DNA of 64,000 nt from Desulfosporosinus sp. FKB (lineage in GTDB: Bacteria > Bacillota > Desulfitobacteriia > Desulfitobacteriales > Desulfitobacteriaceae). The notes beneath the pieces were generated by a model that was not told the DNA's origin, made no database searches, and saw only the letters and a program-made list of their open reading frames with translations. The stretch spans positions 52,346 to 116,345 of the forward strand of contig NZ_NADJ01000012.1 of the NCBI RefSeq assembly GCF_002196705.1. Reading direction: 5' to 3'. A program made the translations under genes and the position numbers. Every line of letters starts with the position of its first letter. Positions within the stretch are counted from its first letter, which is position 1. Shown one piece after another: positions 33,572 through 42,610 of this stretch.

Positions 33572-34300
33572 TCACAAGCCACCCAAAAGGCTGGCGTTTG
33601 CCAAAAGCAGATTAACAATCAAAAATCCTAAGCTTAAAAATATTGCTATTTTGTCGCTATGACCCAGCTCCAGATTTCTCTTCGCTAAATGCAGACCGTA
33701 TCCCCGTACATGTAAAAGTTGAGCTATAACTTGCCCTCGCACAAGAGCTTTTACTATGATCGGAATCAAGATGACGAGATAAGCATACAAACGCTGCCAG
33801 GGAAAACGGCCACGCCGCAGTCCTCTGGCAGTTTGAACTTTAAGTGTAATTTCCATCTGTTGATGCATGACAGGCAGAGTCGATAGGACAAGCGCCAAAA
33901 TGATCCCAAGATCAGGATGAATCCAACTCATGGCAGAAATAATTTCATGGAGTGGATTGAGCAGTAAGAAGAGTTGGGTTAGGGCAGCAATATTGAATAA
34001 CCGCAAAGCTGTAATTAGTCCGTAATTAAAACCTTCTATACCGAAAATATAGATATAATGAACATTGGACGGATTAACCAAGGAATGAATCAATACAATA
34101 ACGCATCCTAGATACAGTATGGGCAGCAAACGAGAGACTAGTTGCCCCAATACATGAAAGATAACTGCAAAAGCCAAAAATGTTAACAGATATGCTAATA
34201 GCGGTTTCCAGGAGTGATAAGCCATTAAAGAAATAAGAACAAACAGTACTGAAACAGCACGAGGCCCAGTCTTAATCTTGTGCAATACTGACTTAAACAA
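33572..34300 (-). CDS. ecfT: ECF transporter T component (EcfT/CbiQ-like)
   Basis: The 242-residue membrane protein has five or so hydrophobic segments and the two cytoplasmic coupling motifs of T components: QTARGLRRGR near residue 152 and LHVRGYGLHLAKRN near 200 (Ala/Xaa-Arg-Gly pattern), which contact the ATPases. The start (TTG) overlaps the S-component gene's stop by eight bases, showing translational coupling. Confidence 0.9.
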   Translation of the reverse strand: MFKSVLHKIKTGPRAVSVLFVLISLMAYHSWKPLLAYLLTFLAFAVIFHVLGQLVSRLLPILYLGCVIVLIHSLVNPSNVHYIYIFGIEGFNYGLITALRLFNIAALTQLFLLLNPLHEIISAMSWIHPDLGIILALVLSTLPVMHQQMEITLKVQTARGLRRGRFPWQRLYAYLVILIPIIVKALVRGQVIAQLLHVRGYGLHLAKRNLELGHSDKIAIFLSLGFLIVNLLLANASLLGGL

Positions 34301-34862
34301 CTAAATTTGTTTCCTTTCCCGCGATACCTTTTAAATTGCTTGGTAAACGTCGGATTATAAACATCACTAAATAAGCACTTATTAGTTTATCAAAAAGGTT
34401 GGCAGGGATTCGGGCCAAAAAAGCACTTGCAAAAATCTCATGACTGGAGTTCAGTAAAACTGTATAGAGTATATCTACTCCGCCTCCTGTTACTCCTCCA
34501 AAAAGATAAACGGCGATGGGTGTTCCTAGGATTGGAGCCAAGAAGGCCAATATGATTCCAACCAGCAGCGGGCTAACATAATCCTGAAATCCTCGTTTTC
34601 TGGCGATAAAACCAACGACTAAACCAATAACACCATTAACAATCGCAAACGGTATCGTAATGGGATCGGCTGCTATCCCTTGAAAAACATTACTTAATAT
34701 TCCGGTTAAAGCGCCAAGCCAAGGTCCTAAAATCACTGCCGCCAGCATTGTGCCAATACTATCTAAAAAGAGAGGCAGTTTCAGAGCTGTATTCAAAGTA
34801 CCGCCGACAATATTAATAACAATGCCAATTGCAATTAAGGCTAAAGCAATTTTTTTATTCAT
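34293..34862 (-). CDS. ECF transporter S component, CD3073-like
   Basis: The 189-residue protein has six hydrophobic segments and the S-component feature of small residues in the first helices (ALALIAIGIVINIVGGTLN; FLDSIGTMLAAVILGPWLGA). It gives substrate specificity to the ECF importer encoded downstream. The neighbour is a TudS-related desulfidase, the same pairing I know as CD3072/CD3073 of Clostridioides difficile, so a sulfur-containing nucleobase-like or cofactor compound may be the cargo; that is inference. The start at 34862 has AGGAAGAAG upstream; the longer frame is not conserved and overlaps the neighbour. Confidence 0.85.
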   Translation of the reverse strand: MNKKIALALIAIGIVINIVGGTLNTALKLPLFLDSIGTMLAAVILGPWLGALTGILSNVFQGIAADPITIPFAIVNGVIGLVVGFIARKRGFQDYVSPLLVGIILAFLAPILGTPIAVYLFGGVTGGGVDILYTVLLNSSHEIFASAFLARIPANLFDKLISAYLVMFIIRRLPSNLKGIAGKETNLVV

Positions 34863-35430
34863 AGTCTTCTTCCTTTCCTTCACTATGAAGTATATAAGAG
34901 CGTAATTTATCCAAGCTCTCTTCCGGTTTTTCCTCATCTATACCAATAACATCAAGAGTAATGGATTTAGAACGCAAACGTTGTTCTAAGATTTCCACGA
35001 AAACACCTTTGCCTTGTATCATTCGTAATTGGTCAATCTTATTCATCAACTCATGGTTCTGAGAAAGCTCACCACCCCATGGCCCTTCACAGGTATACGA
35101 TACTCCGCATGAGGGGCTGCCGTTGATCCCAAGAATAGGGCCAACTGGAACATTGCAGCGCTTATATTCTTCCACCTGATTCACAATATCCTCGACCAAT
35201 AGTTCACAATGCTTGCGATAGAAAACAGAATTATATTGATATCTTGTCTGCCCCCAGCGCGTTAGCCCTCCGTGAAGCAGCTCCGGACAAGGTAGTTGGA
35301 TAATTCCGTATTGATTCTCTCTGAGCAACTTATGTATTTTGATTGCCAAATCAGAATTATCCGGTGAACCGCGAACTTTAGAAAATGGATTTAATAAGCA
35401 ATGGGCTAATAAAACAATCTTACCTGCCAC
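34855..35430 (-). CDS. CD3072-type TudS-related putative desulfidase
   Basis: The 191-residue protein shows the DUF523/TudS-like pattern: VLLAHCLLNPFSKVRG near the start, IQLPCPELLHGG in the middle and GINGSPSCGVSYTCEGPWGGE. The cysteines in AHCLLN, LPCPE and SPSCG would hold a [4Fe-4S] cluster, as in thiouracil desulfidase TudS. It probably removes sulfur from a thio-compound imported by the ECF system, whose S-component gene overlaps it by eight bases. GTG at 35430 follows GGAGG by seven bases. This is the first gene of the four-gene operon. Confidence 0.85.
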   Translation of the reverse strand: MAGKIVLLAHCLLNPFSKVRGSPDNSDLAIKIHKLLRENQYGIIQLPCPELLHGGLTRWGQTRYQYNSVFYRKHCELLVEDIVNQVEEYKRCNVPVGPILGINGSPSCGVSYTCEGPWGGELSQNHELMNKIDQLRMIQGKGVFVEILEQRLRSKSITLDVIGIDEEKPEESLDKLRSYILHSEGKEEDYE

Positions 35431-35883
35431 TTTAATACCTCCAATATTATTACATTTATTCCATAATATATTATATAACAATATGATTATATATGTCATT
35501 CATTTTTCTGTTATATAAAGAGAACCCAATTAATTAATAATCCCGCAACATTACTTGCCTGCCGAGAGCTTTTTCTCTTTGAGTTTTGAATTATTGAGTA
35601 CTTATTTGTCTGACAACTCCCATTCCAAGGCCTCATTTGTTGCAAAATCCATATTTCAGAAACGAAGAGGGACAGGAACGTTGTTTAAAATTGAAAACTT
35701 AATTCTTATCCCTCATTTCTTATTTAATTCTATCGCGATGGATAATATAATAGTTATGTTAACAGATAGCTATTAGGTTATTGATCAAATAGAACTCTTA
35801 GCACGAGTGTTGAATGGGTGAGCTTTTGTTTAAATCAGTATTAGTCTGCCTAACTGATGAGAATTTTAAAGAAGGTGAGATAA
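35431..35883. other. Intergenic region with repeat debris
   Basis: About 450 bases between divergent operons, so it must hold two promoters. AATCCCGCAACATTACTTGC at 35540 is a broken copy of the hairpin that ends the tRNA genes (42575, 47716). GAATTATTGAGTACTTATTT near 35590 recurs at 53640. No intact gene was seen. Confidence 0.45.
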
Positions 35884-36657
35884 GTGCTCAGCGCGGGTAT
35901 TGATGTCGGTTCTATGGCAACGAAGGCCGTTATTTTTGATGGAACCATTAGAAGTGCAGCTATAATTCCCACGGGCTGGAACCCGAAAGAAGCCGGACGG
36001 TCAGTTTTTCTGGAAGCACTCAACAAGGCAGGTCTGCAAGAAAAAGATATCAGTATTATCGTGGGAACAGGCTATGGTCGAGTTTCCCTTCCCTTTATCG
36101 ATAAAAAGGTAACTGAAATAACCTGTCACGCTAAAGGGGCGAGATTCCTTTTTCCACAGACCAAAACAGTCATCGACATCGGCGGTCAGGACAGTAAAGT
36201 GATCTCAGTCAGTGATGATGGGACAGTTGCTGATTTTATCATGAACGACAAATGTGCTGCCGGGACAGGGCGCTTCTTACAAGTGATGACAGGCATTCTT
36301 GATATTACCTTAGATGAATTGGGTCAACTGGCTTCGAACAGCAAACCAGTAAGTATCAACAGCATGTGCACAGTTTTTGCTGAATCAGAGATTATCGGTC
36401 TCCTGGCTCAGGAGGTGCCCAAAGAAGCAATTGCTTCCGGAATAGTCCAGACCATAGCAAACAAGATGTTGAGTCTAGCCTCGAAAATCCCCTTGCGGGA
36501 AGAGGTCACTTTCTCCGGCGGAGTTGCTAACAATCCTGAGATCTGCCAAATTTTATCCAGCGCATTCAAGCTGAAATTCAATATATCCACTCAACCTCAA
36601 ATCGTTGGCGCCCTCGGAGCTGCTATCGTAGGTTTCGAAAAATTTAGACTTGCCTAG
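35884..36657 (+). CDS. Acyl-CoA dehydratase activase / double-cubane protein reductase (ASKHA ATPase)
   Basis: The 257-residue protein is a BadF/BcrA/HgdC-type activator. It has the phosphate-1 loop AGIDVGSMATKAVIF, the phosphate-2 loop TVIDIGGQDSKVI, and the [4Fe-4S]-ligand cysteines in NDKCAAGTGRFLQVM and INSMCTVFAESEI. As a homodimer it holds one cluster and uses ATP to push a low-potential electron onto its partner, here the double-cubane protein 70 bases downstream. GTG start with AAGGTGAG upstream. It opens a seven-gene operon that continues into corrinoid methyltransferases. Confidence 0.93.
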   Translation: MLSAGIDVGSMATKAVIFDGTIRSAAIIPTGWNPKEAGRSVFLEALNKAGLQEKDISIIVGTGYGRVSLPFIDKKVTEITCHAKGARFLFPQTKTVIDIGGQDSKVISVSDDGTVADFIMNDKCAAGTGRFLQVMTGILDITLDELGQLASNSKPVSINSMCTVFAESEIIGLLAQEVPKEAIASGIVQTIANKMLSLASKIPLREEVTFSGGVANNPEICQILSSAFKLKFNISTQPQIVGALGAAIVGFEKFRLA

Positions 36658-36727
36658 TTTTATCTAATCATAAGACTCCCCAACTATCAAAAAGCGACTA
36701 TCACCAAAGAGAAAGGATGGTAATAAC

Positions 36728-37876
36728 GTGGAAGCCGATCTATTATGTGAATTTGAAAATTTGCGTTCGAATAGTATTGCGGAAATCCAAGCGGCTAAAG
36801 CTGAGGGCCGTAAGGTTGTAGGAAAATATTGTATCTATACCCCAACGGAGTTAGTCATGGCAGCTGGGGCCATTCCCCTGCCCCTGTGCAGTACGAAGCA
36901 GGACCCAATTTCCGTGGCCGAGAAGGTTTTGCCCCGCAACCTGTGCCCCCTCATAAAATCCAGTTATGGATTCGCCGCTTCCGGGGCCTGCCCTTACTTT
37001 AACATATCCGATCTTCTGATTGCCGAAACAACCTGTGACGGCAAGAAAAAAATGTATGAACTGCTTGCGGAGTTAAAACCTCTCCACCTGCTCCAACTGC
37101 CGCAAACTCAGGATATGAACGCTTTAGAGTATTGGCACAGCGAAATAACCAAGCTGAAAGACCGTCTGGAAAAGGACTTCAGCGTGACCATTACTGAGCA
37201 AAACTTACGAGAGGCCATCCATCTGCTGAATGAAGAACGGCGGTCCTTAAAAGACTTACAGGATATTACAAAACATAAGCCCTCACCCATCAGCGGCCTG
37301 GACTTACTGACGATTCTTTATAATCGAGGCTTTAGTATTGACAAAGAAGCAACCATTCAAAGAGTTGACCGCTTAACCCTAAAATTGAAGGAATTATCCA
37401 ATCAAGGAGTCTCCCCTTTTAAGACCAATACACCGCGAATACTCTTAACCGGAGTTCCTGTGGGAATCGGCTGTCACAAGGTCGTCCAAATTATAGAGGA
37501 AAACGGAGGCAATGTTGTTTGTTTCGAAAGCTGCGGAGGTTATAAAGGTGTTTGTGACCAAGTTGACGAAGAGAAAGAGCCTCTATTGGCCATCGCCGAG
37601 AAATATCTCGCCACACCATGTTCTTGTATGTCGCCGAACAACACCCGCTTCGAACTTGTTCAACGATTAATCGAAGAATTTAAGGTCGATGGCGTCGTAG
37701 ATCTCACCTGGCAGGCATGTCATACCTATAACATTGAGTCTTATAGTTTAAAGAAATACCTGCAGGAGAGGAAGACTGTTCCCTTTTTGCAAATCGAGAC
37801 AGACTACTCCGAATCCGACATAGAGCAATTGAAAGTCCGAATTGAAGCTTTCCTGGAAATTATCAGTGTCACTTAA
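36728..37876 (+). CDS. Double-cubane-cluster anaerobic reductase (2-hydroxyacyl-CoA dehydratase family)
   Basis: The 382-residue protein is of the HgdB/FldB/BcrB superfamily in its single-gene form (KVVGKYCIYTPTELVMAAGAIPLPL at the start; ASGACPYFNISDLLIAETTCDGKKKMYELL; GVPVGIGCHKVVQIIEENGG; WQACHTYNIES). Many cysteines are available, as expected for the [8Fe-9S] double-cubane cluster. These proteins reduce small molecules such as acetylene or azide in vitro; their natural substrates are unknown. GTG start with AAAGGATGG upstream. The activase is encoded directly before it. Confidence 0.9.
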   Translation: MEADLLCEFENLRSNSIAEIQAAKAEGRKVVGKYCIYTPTELVMAAGAIPLPLCSTKQDPISVAEKVLPRNLCPLIKSSYGFAASGACPYFNISDLLIAETTCDGKKKMYELLAELKPLHLLQLPQTQDMNALEYWHSEITKLKDRLEKDFSVTITEQNLREAIHLLNEERRSLKDLQDITKHKPSPISGLDLLTILYNRGFSIDKEATIQRVDRLTLKLKELSNQGVSPFKTNTPRILLTGVPVGIGCHKVVQIIEENGGNVVCFESCGGYKGVCDQVDEEKEPLLAIAEKYLATPCSCMSPNNTRFELVQRLIEEFKVDGVVDLTWQACHTYNIESYSLKKYLQERKTVPFLQIETDYSESDIEQLKVRIEAFLEIISVT

Positions 37877-37937
37877 CTACATATGACCTGCTGGGCTTGA
37901 TAAAAAACGTAACTTAAAAGAAAAGGGGAAATAAAGT

Positions 37938-38588
37938 ATGTCAGATATTAAATCTAAGCTCTTGTTAGATTTAGCTGATTCGGTTGTCAATATGGATGAA
38001 GAACAGACTGTAGAGCTCGCCAAGAATTATATCGCTCATAATCTTGATCCCTATGAAGGCATCAACCAGGGCTTAGCCCTAGGAATGGACCGTGCGGGCA
38101 CCTTGTACGAAGAGGAAGAATATTTTATTCCGGAGCTGCTCATGTGTTCGGATGCTATGTATGCCGGGCTGGACGTTTTAAGGCCCCATTTAAAGCAAGA
38201 CAATCTTGAGGATAACCATAAAATTGTCATTGGAGTTGTTCAGGGAGATACCCATGATATAGGCAAAAATCTTGTGAAAATAATGCTGGAAACGACAGGC
38301 TTCGAGGTAATAGATTTAGGCCGCGACGTGCCTCCCCTTGATTTTGTAAATACAGCCAAAGAAATTAAAGCTGATATTATCGCTTTATCAACTCTCATGA
38401 CAACAACTATGGAGGGGATGCAAGAAGTGATCAGGCTCCTGGAAGGCGAAAATTTGCAGAATCAGATTAAAGTGATGATCGGCGGAGGGCCGATCTCCAA
38501 AGGCTTCGCCGACAAAATCGGAGCCTATTATGCTGGAGATGCCTCAAAGGCAGCTGTTTTAGCACAATCGTTGGTCAAGGAGGTTTAA
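37938..38588 (+). CDS. Corrinoid (B12-binding) methyltransferase protein
   Basis: The 216-residue protein has an N-terminal helical cap domain (LLDLADSVVNMDEEQTVELAK; GLALGMDRAGTLYEEEEYFIPELLMCSDAMYAGL) and a C-terminal Rossmann domain with the cobalt-ligating DxHxxG motif (GDTHDIGKNLVKIMLE near residue 105). It shuttles a methyl group between a substrate-specific methyltransferase and a second acceptor-side methyltransferase. Two UroD-type methyltransferases and a reactivator follow, so the set is complete. AAGGGGAAA ribosome site. Confidence 0.95.
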   Translation: MSDIKSKLLLDLADSVVNMDEEQTVELAKNYIAHNLDPYEGINQGLALGMDRAGTLYEEEEYFIPELLMCSDAMYAGLDVLRPHLKQDNLEDNHKIVIGVVQGDTHDIGKNLVKIMLETTGFEVIDLGRDVPPLDFVNTAKEIKADIIALSTLMTTTMEGMQEVIRLLEGENLQNQIKVMIGGGPISKGFADKIGAYYAGDASKAAVLAQSLVKEV

Positions 38589-38594
38589 GCCATC

Positions 38595-39662
38595 ATGAAG
38601 GACAGGATGACACCGCTGGAAAGAGCTAAAGCTATCGCCCGAGGCGAAATGGCAGATCGTCTGCCTTGCAATCCCAATGTAGCTAATGGGGTAGCTCGGG
38701 TTTATGGCTGTAAGATATCCGAATTTAATAGCAATGCCCGGCTGATTGCCGCAGCTCAAGTCGCTTCTTATCGTCGTTTTGGCTACGATGGGGTAAGAAT
38801 TTTTACGGATTTATTCCCTTGGGCTGAAGCAATGGGCGCGAAAATTAATTTTCCCGTTGACAATACAGCTGACCTGGCTGCTCCGGCACTGGGAGACCTG
38901 AGTGACATCAATCGTTTAGAAGCAGCTGATCCGTATAAAGACGGCCGCTTGCCGGTCCATATTGAAGCCATGAAATATCTGATTGAAGAATTAGGCGATG
39001 AAGTTCCTTGTGCCGGAGGAATTGTTGGTCCTTTTACCAATGCCTTTTTCCTATTAGGCATTGAACGGATGAGTAAGCTATTCTTTACAAATCCTGAAGT
39101 CATTCACCGTGCTTGCGAAGTTTCCCTGGAAACTTGTATCCGCTATGCTCAGGCGATAATTGATGTTGGTCTGACACCGACAATTTCTGAACCTATGTCT
39201 TCCTGTACTATTGTCGGCCCCAGGCATTTCCGAGAATTTGGCGAGCCTTATATCAAAAAATTAGTGCACTATATTACGAATCAAGGCAACCCCGTGACGA
39301 TGCATATTTGCGGGAAAACCGAAAAAATATGGGAAGACATTGTCGCCATGGGTATTGCCGGATTCAGCGTCGATAATGTCGTGGATCTGCAGAAGTGCAA
39401 AGAACAAGTCGGCGACAGAGTTAAAATCCTGGGGCATGTCGATCCTTCAGCCGTTATGTACGCCGGCACCCCTGCTGATGTCCGCGCAGCGGTTATAAAA
39501 TGCGTGCAGCAAGCTTGGGATTCACCGAAAGGCTATGTAATCATGTCCGGCTGCAGTTTGCCGGTGGAAACGCCGTTTACAAATATTGAAGCAATGATGG
39601 AGACAGCACGAGAAATAGGTTACCCTATTGATCCTGAAAAGTTGGATAAAATGTTACGTTAA
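38595..39662 (+). CDS. UroD/MtaA-CmuA family corrinoid methyltransferase (first)
   Basis: The 355-residue protein has the uroporphyrinogen decarboxylase fold and shows the zinc-site pattern of methyltransferases: MHICGKTEKIWEDIV near residue 235 and GCSLPVETPFTNIEAMM near 320 (His, Cys and Cys ligands). Such proteins demethylate a substrate onto the corrinoid (MtI) or move methyl from the corrinoid to CoM or tetrahydrofolate (MtII). It starts six bases after the corrinoid gene. The N-terminal LPCNPNVANGVARVYG and a second enzyme of the same fold next door suggest one acts as MtI; which one is not visible. Confidence 0.88.
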   Translation: MKDRMTPLERAKAIARGEMADRLPCNPNVANGVARVYGCKISEFNSNARLIAAAQVASYRRFGYDGVRIFTDLFPWAEAMGAKINFPVDNTADLAAPALGDLSDINRLEAADPYKDGRLPVHIEAMKYLIEELGDEVPCAGGIVGPFTNAFFLLGIERMSKLFFTNPEVIHRACEVSLETCIRYAQAIIDVGLTPTISEPMSSCTIVGPRHFREFGEPYIKKLVHYITNQGNPVTMHICGKTEKIWEDIVAMGIAGFSVDNVVDLQKCKEQVGDRVKILGHVDPSAVMYAGTPADVRAAVIKCVQQAWDSPKGYVIMSGCSLPVETPFTNIEAMMETAREIGYPIDPEKLDKMLR

Positions 39663-39710
39663 AACCAAATAAGATCTGTCCTGCGTTACAGTCGTTAGGG
39701 CCGGAAGAAG

Positions 39711-40724
39711 GTGCCTGATTTGGAGGAAAAAGAACGTTTATTAAAAGTATTGAAGAGAGGCCAGGTTGATCGGCCTCCTGTTATTTGCCCGGGCGGCATG
39801 ATGAGTGCCTGCGTAACGGAAATCTCCGAACAAATCGGAGGCTGTCAGCACTCCTCAGCTAAAGCCATGGTAACCGCTGCTCGGAAAATCAACGAGCTGG
39901 CAGGCTTTGAAAATTACGGCGTACCCTTTTGTCTAACAGCAGAAGCTGAAGCACTAGGTGCCGGCATTAATCTTGGCGATAACCTTATCGAACCCCGAGT
40001 CACTCACTATAATGACGAGCCCCTTGAAGCTATTATGCAAAACTATTCGATTGTTGACGTCACCGCGGGCCGAATGGGAGTAGTTTTAGCAGCGATCCAC
40101 GAACTTCGTAACGACCGTATTCCGGTCATTGGCAATGTTTCCGGCCATATGAGTGCAGCTACCTCGGTCGTTGATCCACTGCTGATTTTCAAAATGCTGC
40201 GCCGGGAACCCGAGCGTGCTGCCCGCTTTTTAGAATTCATTAATGAATATCTGATTAGATATGCCTTAGAGATGGTTAAAGCCGGCGCAGACGTTATCTC
40301 CATCTCCGATCCCTCGGCAACAGGTGAAATTCTGGGACCGCGCAATTTCCAAAAGTTCGCGGTCCCCTACTATCAGAAAATAATTAAGGCTCTGCATCAG
40401 GAGAGTATCCCCGTCATCCTGCACATCTGCGGGAATGCCCGCAGTATCATCGACCCCCTTAACGAGGTTGAGGCCGACGCTGTAAGTTTCGACTCCATCG
40501 TCAACATAAAAGCCGCCCGAAAGGTAATTAAGACAGGACTCATGGGCAACGTCAGCACCCAGCTTCTGCACAGCGGAGAAAAAGCGAAGATCATATCCAT
40601 CACCTGCAATGCTCTTCATTCAGGGGTCGATATTGCCGCACCGGCTTGCGGCCTCAGTATGGCTACACCTCTAAGCAATCTCAGGGCTATGACTAATTAC
40701 GTGAAAGAAGGTTCTTATAGTTAA
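39711..40724 (+). CDS. UroD/MtaA-CmuA family corrinoid methyltransferase (second)
   Basis: The 337-residue protein has the same fold as the previous gene but is clearly diverged (RGQVDRPPVICPGGMMSACV at the start; HICGNARSIIDPL near residue 238; APACGLSMATPLSNLRAM near 315 as the zinc Cys). The MtaA-like 'RPPVICPGGMM' start is typical of enzymes in methanol or methylamine demethylation sets. The GTG start follows GGAAGAAG. The next gene starts one base after its stop codon, so the two are coupled. Confidence 0.88.
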   Translation: MPDLEEKERLLKVLKRGQVDRPPVICPGGMMSACVTEISEQIGGCQHSSAKAMVTAARKINELAGFENYGVPFCLTAEAEALGAGINLGDNLIEPRVTHYNDEPLEAIMQNYSIVDVTAGRMGVVLAAIHELRNDRIPVIGNVSGHMSAATSVVDPLLIFKMLRREPERAARFLEFINEYLIRYALEMVKAGADVISISDPSATGEILGPRNFQKFAVPYYQKIIKALHQESIPVILHICGNARSIIDPLNEVEADAVSFDSIVNIKAARKVIKTGLMGNVSTQLLHSGEKAKIISITCNALHSGVDIAAPACGLSMATPLSNLRAMTNYVKEGSYS

Positions 40725-40725
40725 G

Positions 40726-42495
40726 ATGTCTGCGACGATAAATAAGGCTGCAGGTAATGATCTTGCTGTTAATAAGGTTACAGTGCATTTCCCCTCTGAG
40801 GATCTCGCTATAGAAGTCAACGAAGGCACGCGGCTTTCGGAATGTATTAGAACAGCCGGGCTAGTCTCAGAGACACCCTGCAATGGCTTAGGACTGTGCG
40901 GAAAATGTCGTGTCGCTGCCCGGGGGGACCTCTTTCCCCCCGAGGAGCTGGAATGTAGATTCATCAATGAGCCTAACATCCGTCTGGCCTGCCAAGCGAG
41001 AGTAAAGGGTGACGTTTGGATTGAGCTTTTGGCCAAAGAAAAACAGCTCCAAACCATTGATCATGGTTTGGAGGTTGAGATTGAACTTGATAGTTCGGTC
41101 AAACAAGTTTTGCTGCCTCCTCTTGCCAGAACAGCACAGCCCTATCTCGAAAGCCTCTCTTATAGCTGTGACTCGCCCGATCTTTATCGTAAGATGGGCA
41201 AACTGGAGCTAAGGGGCACACTCCCGAGCTACGGTGTCATTCGGGATCATCTCCTTATTGACCTGGGAAGCGAACCAAGCGAAATCCTGGGGGTGGCTGT
41301 AGACATTGGAACCACCGGCCTGTCCGCTTATCTTATTAACCTGACCTCCGGAGAAACCCTTCTCAAAAAATCCTGTCTAAACCCGCAAACGGAGTTCGGT
41401 GGTGATGTCTTGTCACGGATCAGTTACTGCCAGGAAAATCCTCAAGGACCCGACCGTCTTCAAGAAGCTATTCTCCATAAGGTGAATGAACTTGTGCTCG
41501 AACTGACTGCAACCAGAGAAAGAGCGGAGCGTGTTTACCAGATAGTTATCGCAGGAAACACGACCATGCTGCACTTTGTTCTGGGGATCTACCCTGCTTC
41601 CTTGGCCCGGGCGCCCTATCGTCCGATTTTTTTGGAGCAAGTTAACCTAAATGCTAAAGAGATCGGTATGCAGATCAACCCGGCGGGGTTGGTAGTCCTC
41701 TTGCCTTCCGCCTCAGGGTATGTGGGGGCTGATATACTTGCCGGTCTGGCAGCTACGGCTTTTGTAAAAATAGATCATCCGGCAGTTTTTTTAGATATCG
41801 GAACAAACGGTGAAATTGTGGCTAATCTTGGCGGCAGGCTCCTTGCCACCTCAGCGGCTGCCGGTCCGGCCTTGGAAGGTATGAACATTTCCTGCGGCTG
41901 CCGTGCGGAAGAAGGTGCCATTGATACTTTTTTTATCGATGATAATTATGAGCTTAAATTCACAACAATTAGTGATGCCAAACCCAAGGGAATCTGTGGG
42001 AGCGGTCTTATTGATATCACAGCATCATTGGTTAAGCGGAAAATAGTTCTAGCGAGTGGCCGCTTTAATCCTAAACTCGACCCCAGAATTGAAGCCAGAA
42101 TCCGAGATAAAAAATTTTATCTCACCGAAGAGATCTACATTTCCCAGTCAGATCTTCGCCAGATTCAGCTGGCCAAGGGCGCCATAGCAGCAGGGGTATC
42201 TATTCTCCTTGAAGAAACCGGTCTTCCGCTCGAGTCACTTGAAGAAGCAGTTATTGCCGGGGCCTTCGGTTATCATATTAATCCGGATAGTATCCGTGAG
42301 ATTGGCCTCCTTCCCAAAGGATTTCGAGGAAAAATTACCTTTGTCGGCAATTCCTCTGTAGAAGGCGCCCGCTTGGCCCTGCTCAATAAGAATGTGCTGA
42401 AAGAGATCAACGAATTGAAACGTAAATTAGAGGTTTTGGAGCTTTCCACAGATCCTCGCTTTCAAGATTACTTTGTCAAAGCATTAGGTTTTTGA
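40726..42495 (+). CDS. RamA/RACo-type reductive activator of corrinoid proteins
   Basis: The 589-residue protein begins with a plant-type [2Fe-2S] ferredoxin domain (residues 15-105; CNGLGLCGKCRV and a fourth Cys in RLACQARV), then a linker, then a large ASKHA ATP-binding domain (AVDIGTTGLSAYLINL near 190; FLDIGTNGEIVANLGG; GICGSGLIDITASL; VIAGAFGYHINP near 500). RACo and relatives use ATP to return inactive Co(II)-corrinoid to Co(I). It closes the methyltransferase operon and almost certainly serves the corrinoid protein at 37938. Confidence 0.93.
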   Translation: MSATINKAAGNDLAVNKVTVHFPSEDLAIEVNEGTRLSECIRTAGLVSETPCNGLGLCGKCRVAARGDLFPPEELECRFINEPNIRLACQARVKGDVWIELLAKEKQLQTIDHGLEVEIELDSSVKQVLLPPLARTAQPYLESLSYSCDSPDLYRKMGKLELRGTLPSYGVIRDHLLIDLGSEPSEILGVAVDIGTTGLSAYLINLTSGETLLKKSCLNPQTEFGGDVLSRISYCQENPQGPDRLQEAILHKVNELVLELTATRERAERVYQIVIAGNTTMLHFVLGIYPASLARAPYRPIFLEQVNLNAKEIGMQINPAGLVVLLPSASGYVGADILAGLAATAFVKIDHPAVFLDIGTNGEIVANLGGRLLATSAAAGPALEGMNISCGCRAEEGAIDTFFIDDNYELKFTTISDAKPKGICGSGLIDITASLVKRKIVLASGRFNPKLDPRIEARIRDKKFYLTEEIYISQSDLRQIQLAKGAIAAGVSILLEETGLPLESLEEAVIAGAFGYHINPDSIREIGLLPKGFRGKITFVGNSSVEGARLALLNKNVLKEINELKRKLEVLELSTDPRFQDYFVKALGF

Positions 42496-42572
42496 AAGCT
42501 TACAGGGCGCATTAAAACGCTGTTATCCATAGGTAATAGCATCAGCCCCTATCCCACCAGCTCCCAATATTA

Positions 42573-42600
42573 AGAATCCCGCAAGATTACTTGCGGGATT
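42573..42600. terminator. Hairpin of the tRNA-terminator type
   Basis: AATCCCGCAAG-ATTA-CTTGCGGGATT is a perfect 11-bp stem just downstream of the degenerate tRNA (minus strand). It also lies 80 bases beyond the RACo-like gene, which it may help to end. The intact tRNA-Lys at 47750 has the same hairpin with a better T-run. Confidence 0.6.
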
Positions 42601-42610
42601 AATTATTCTA

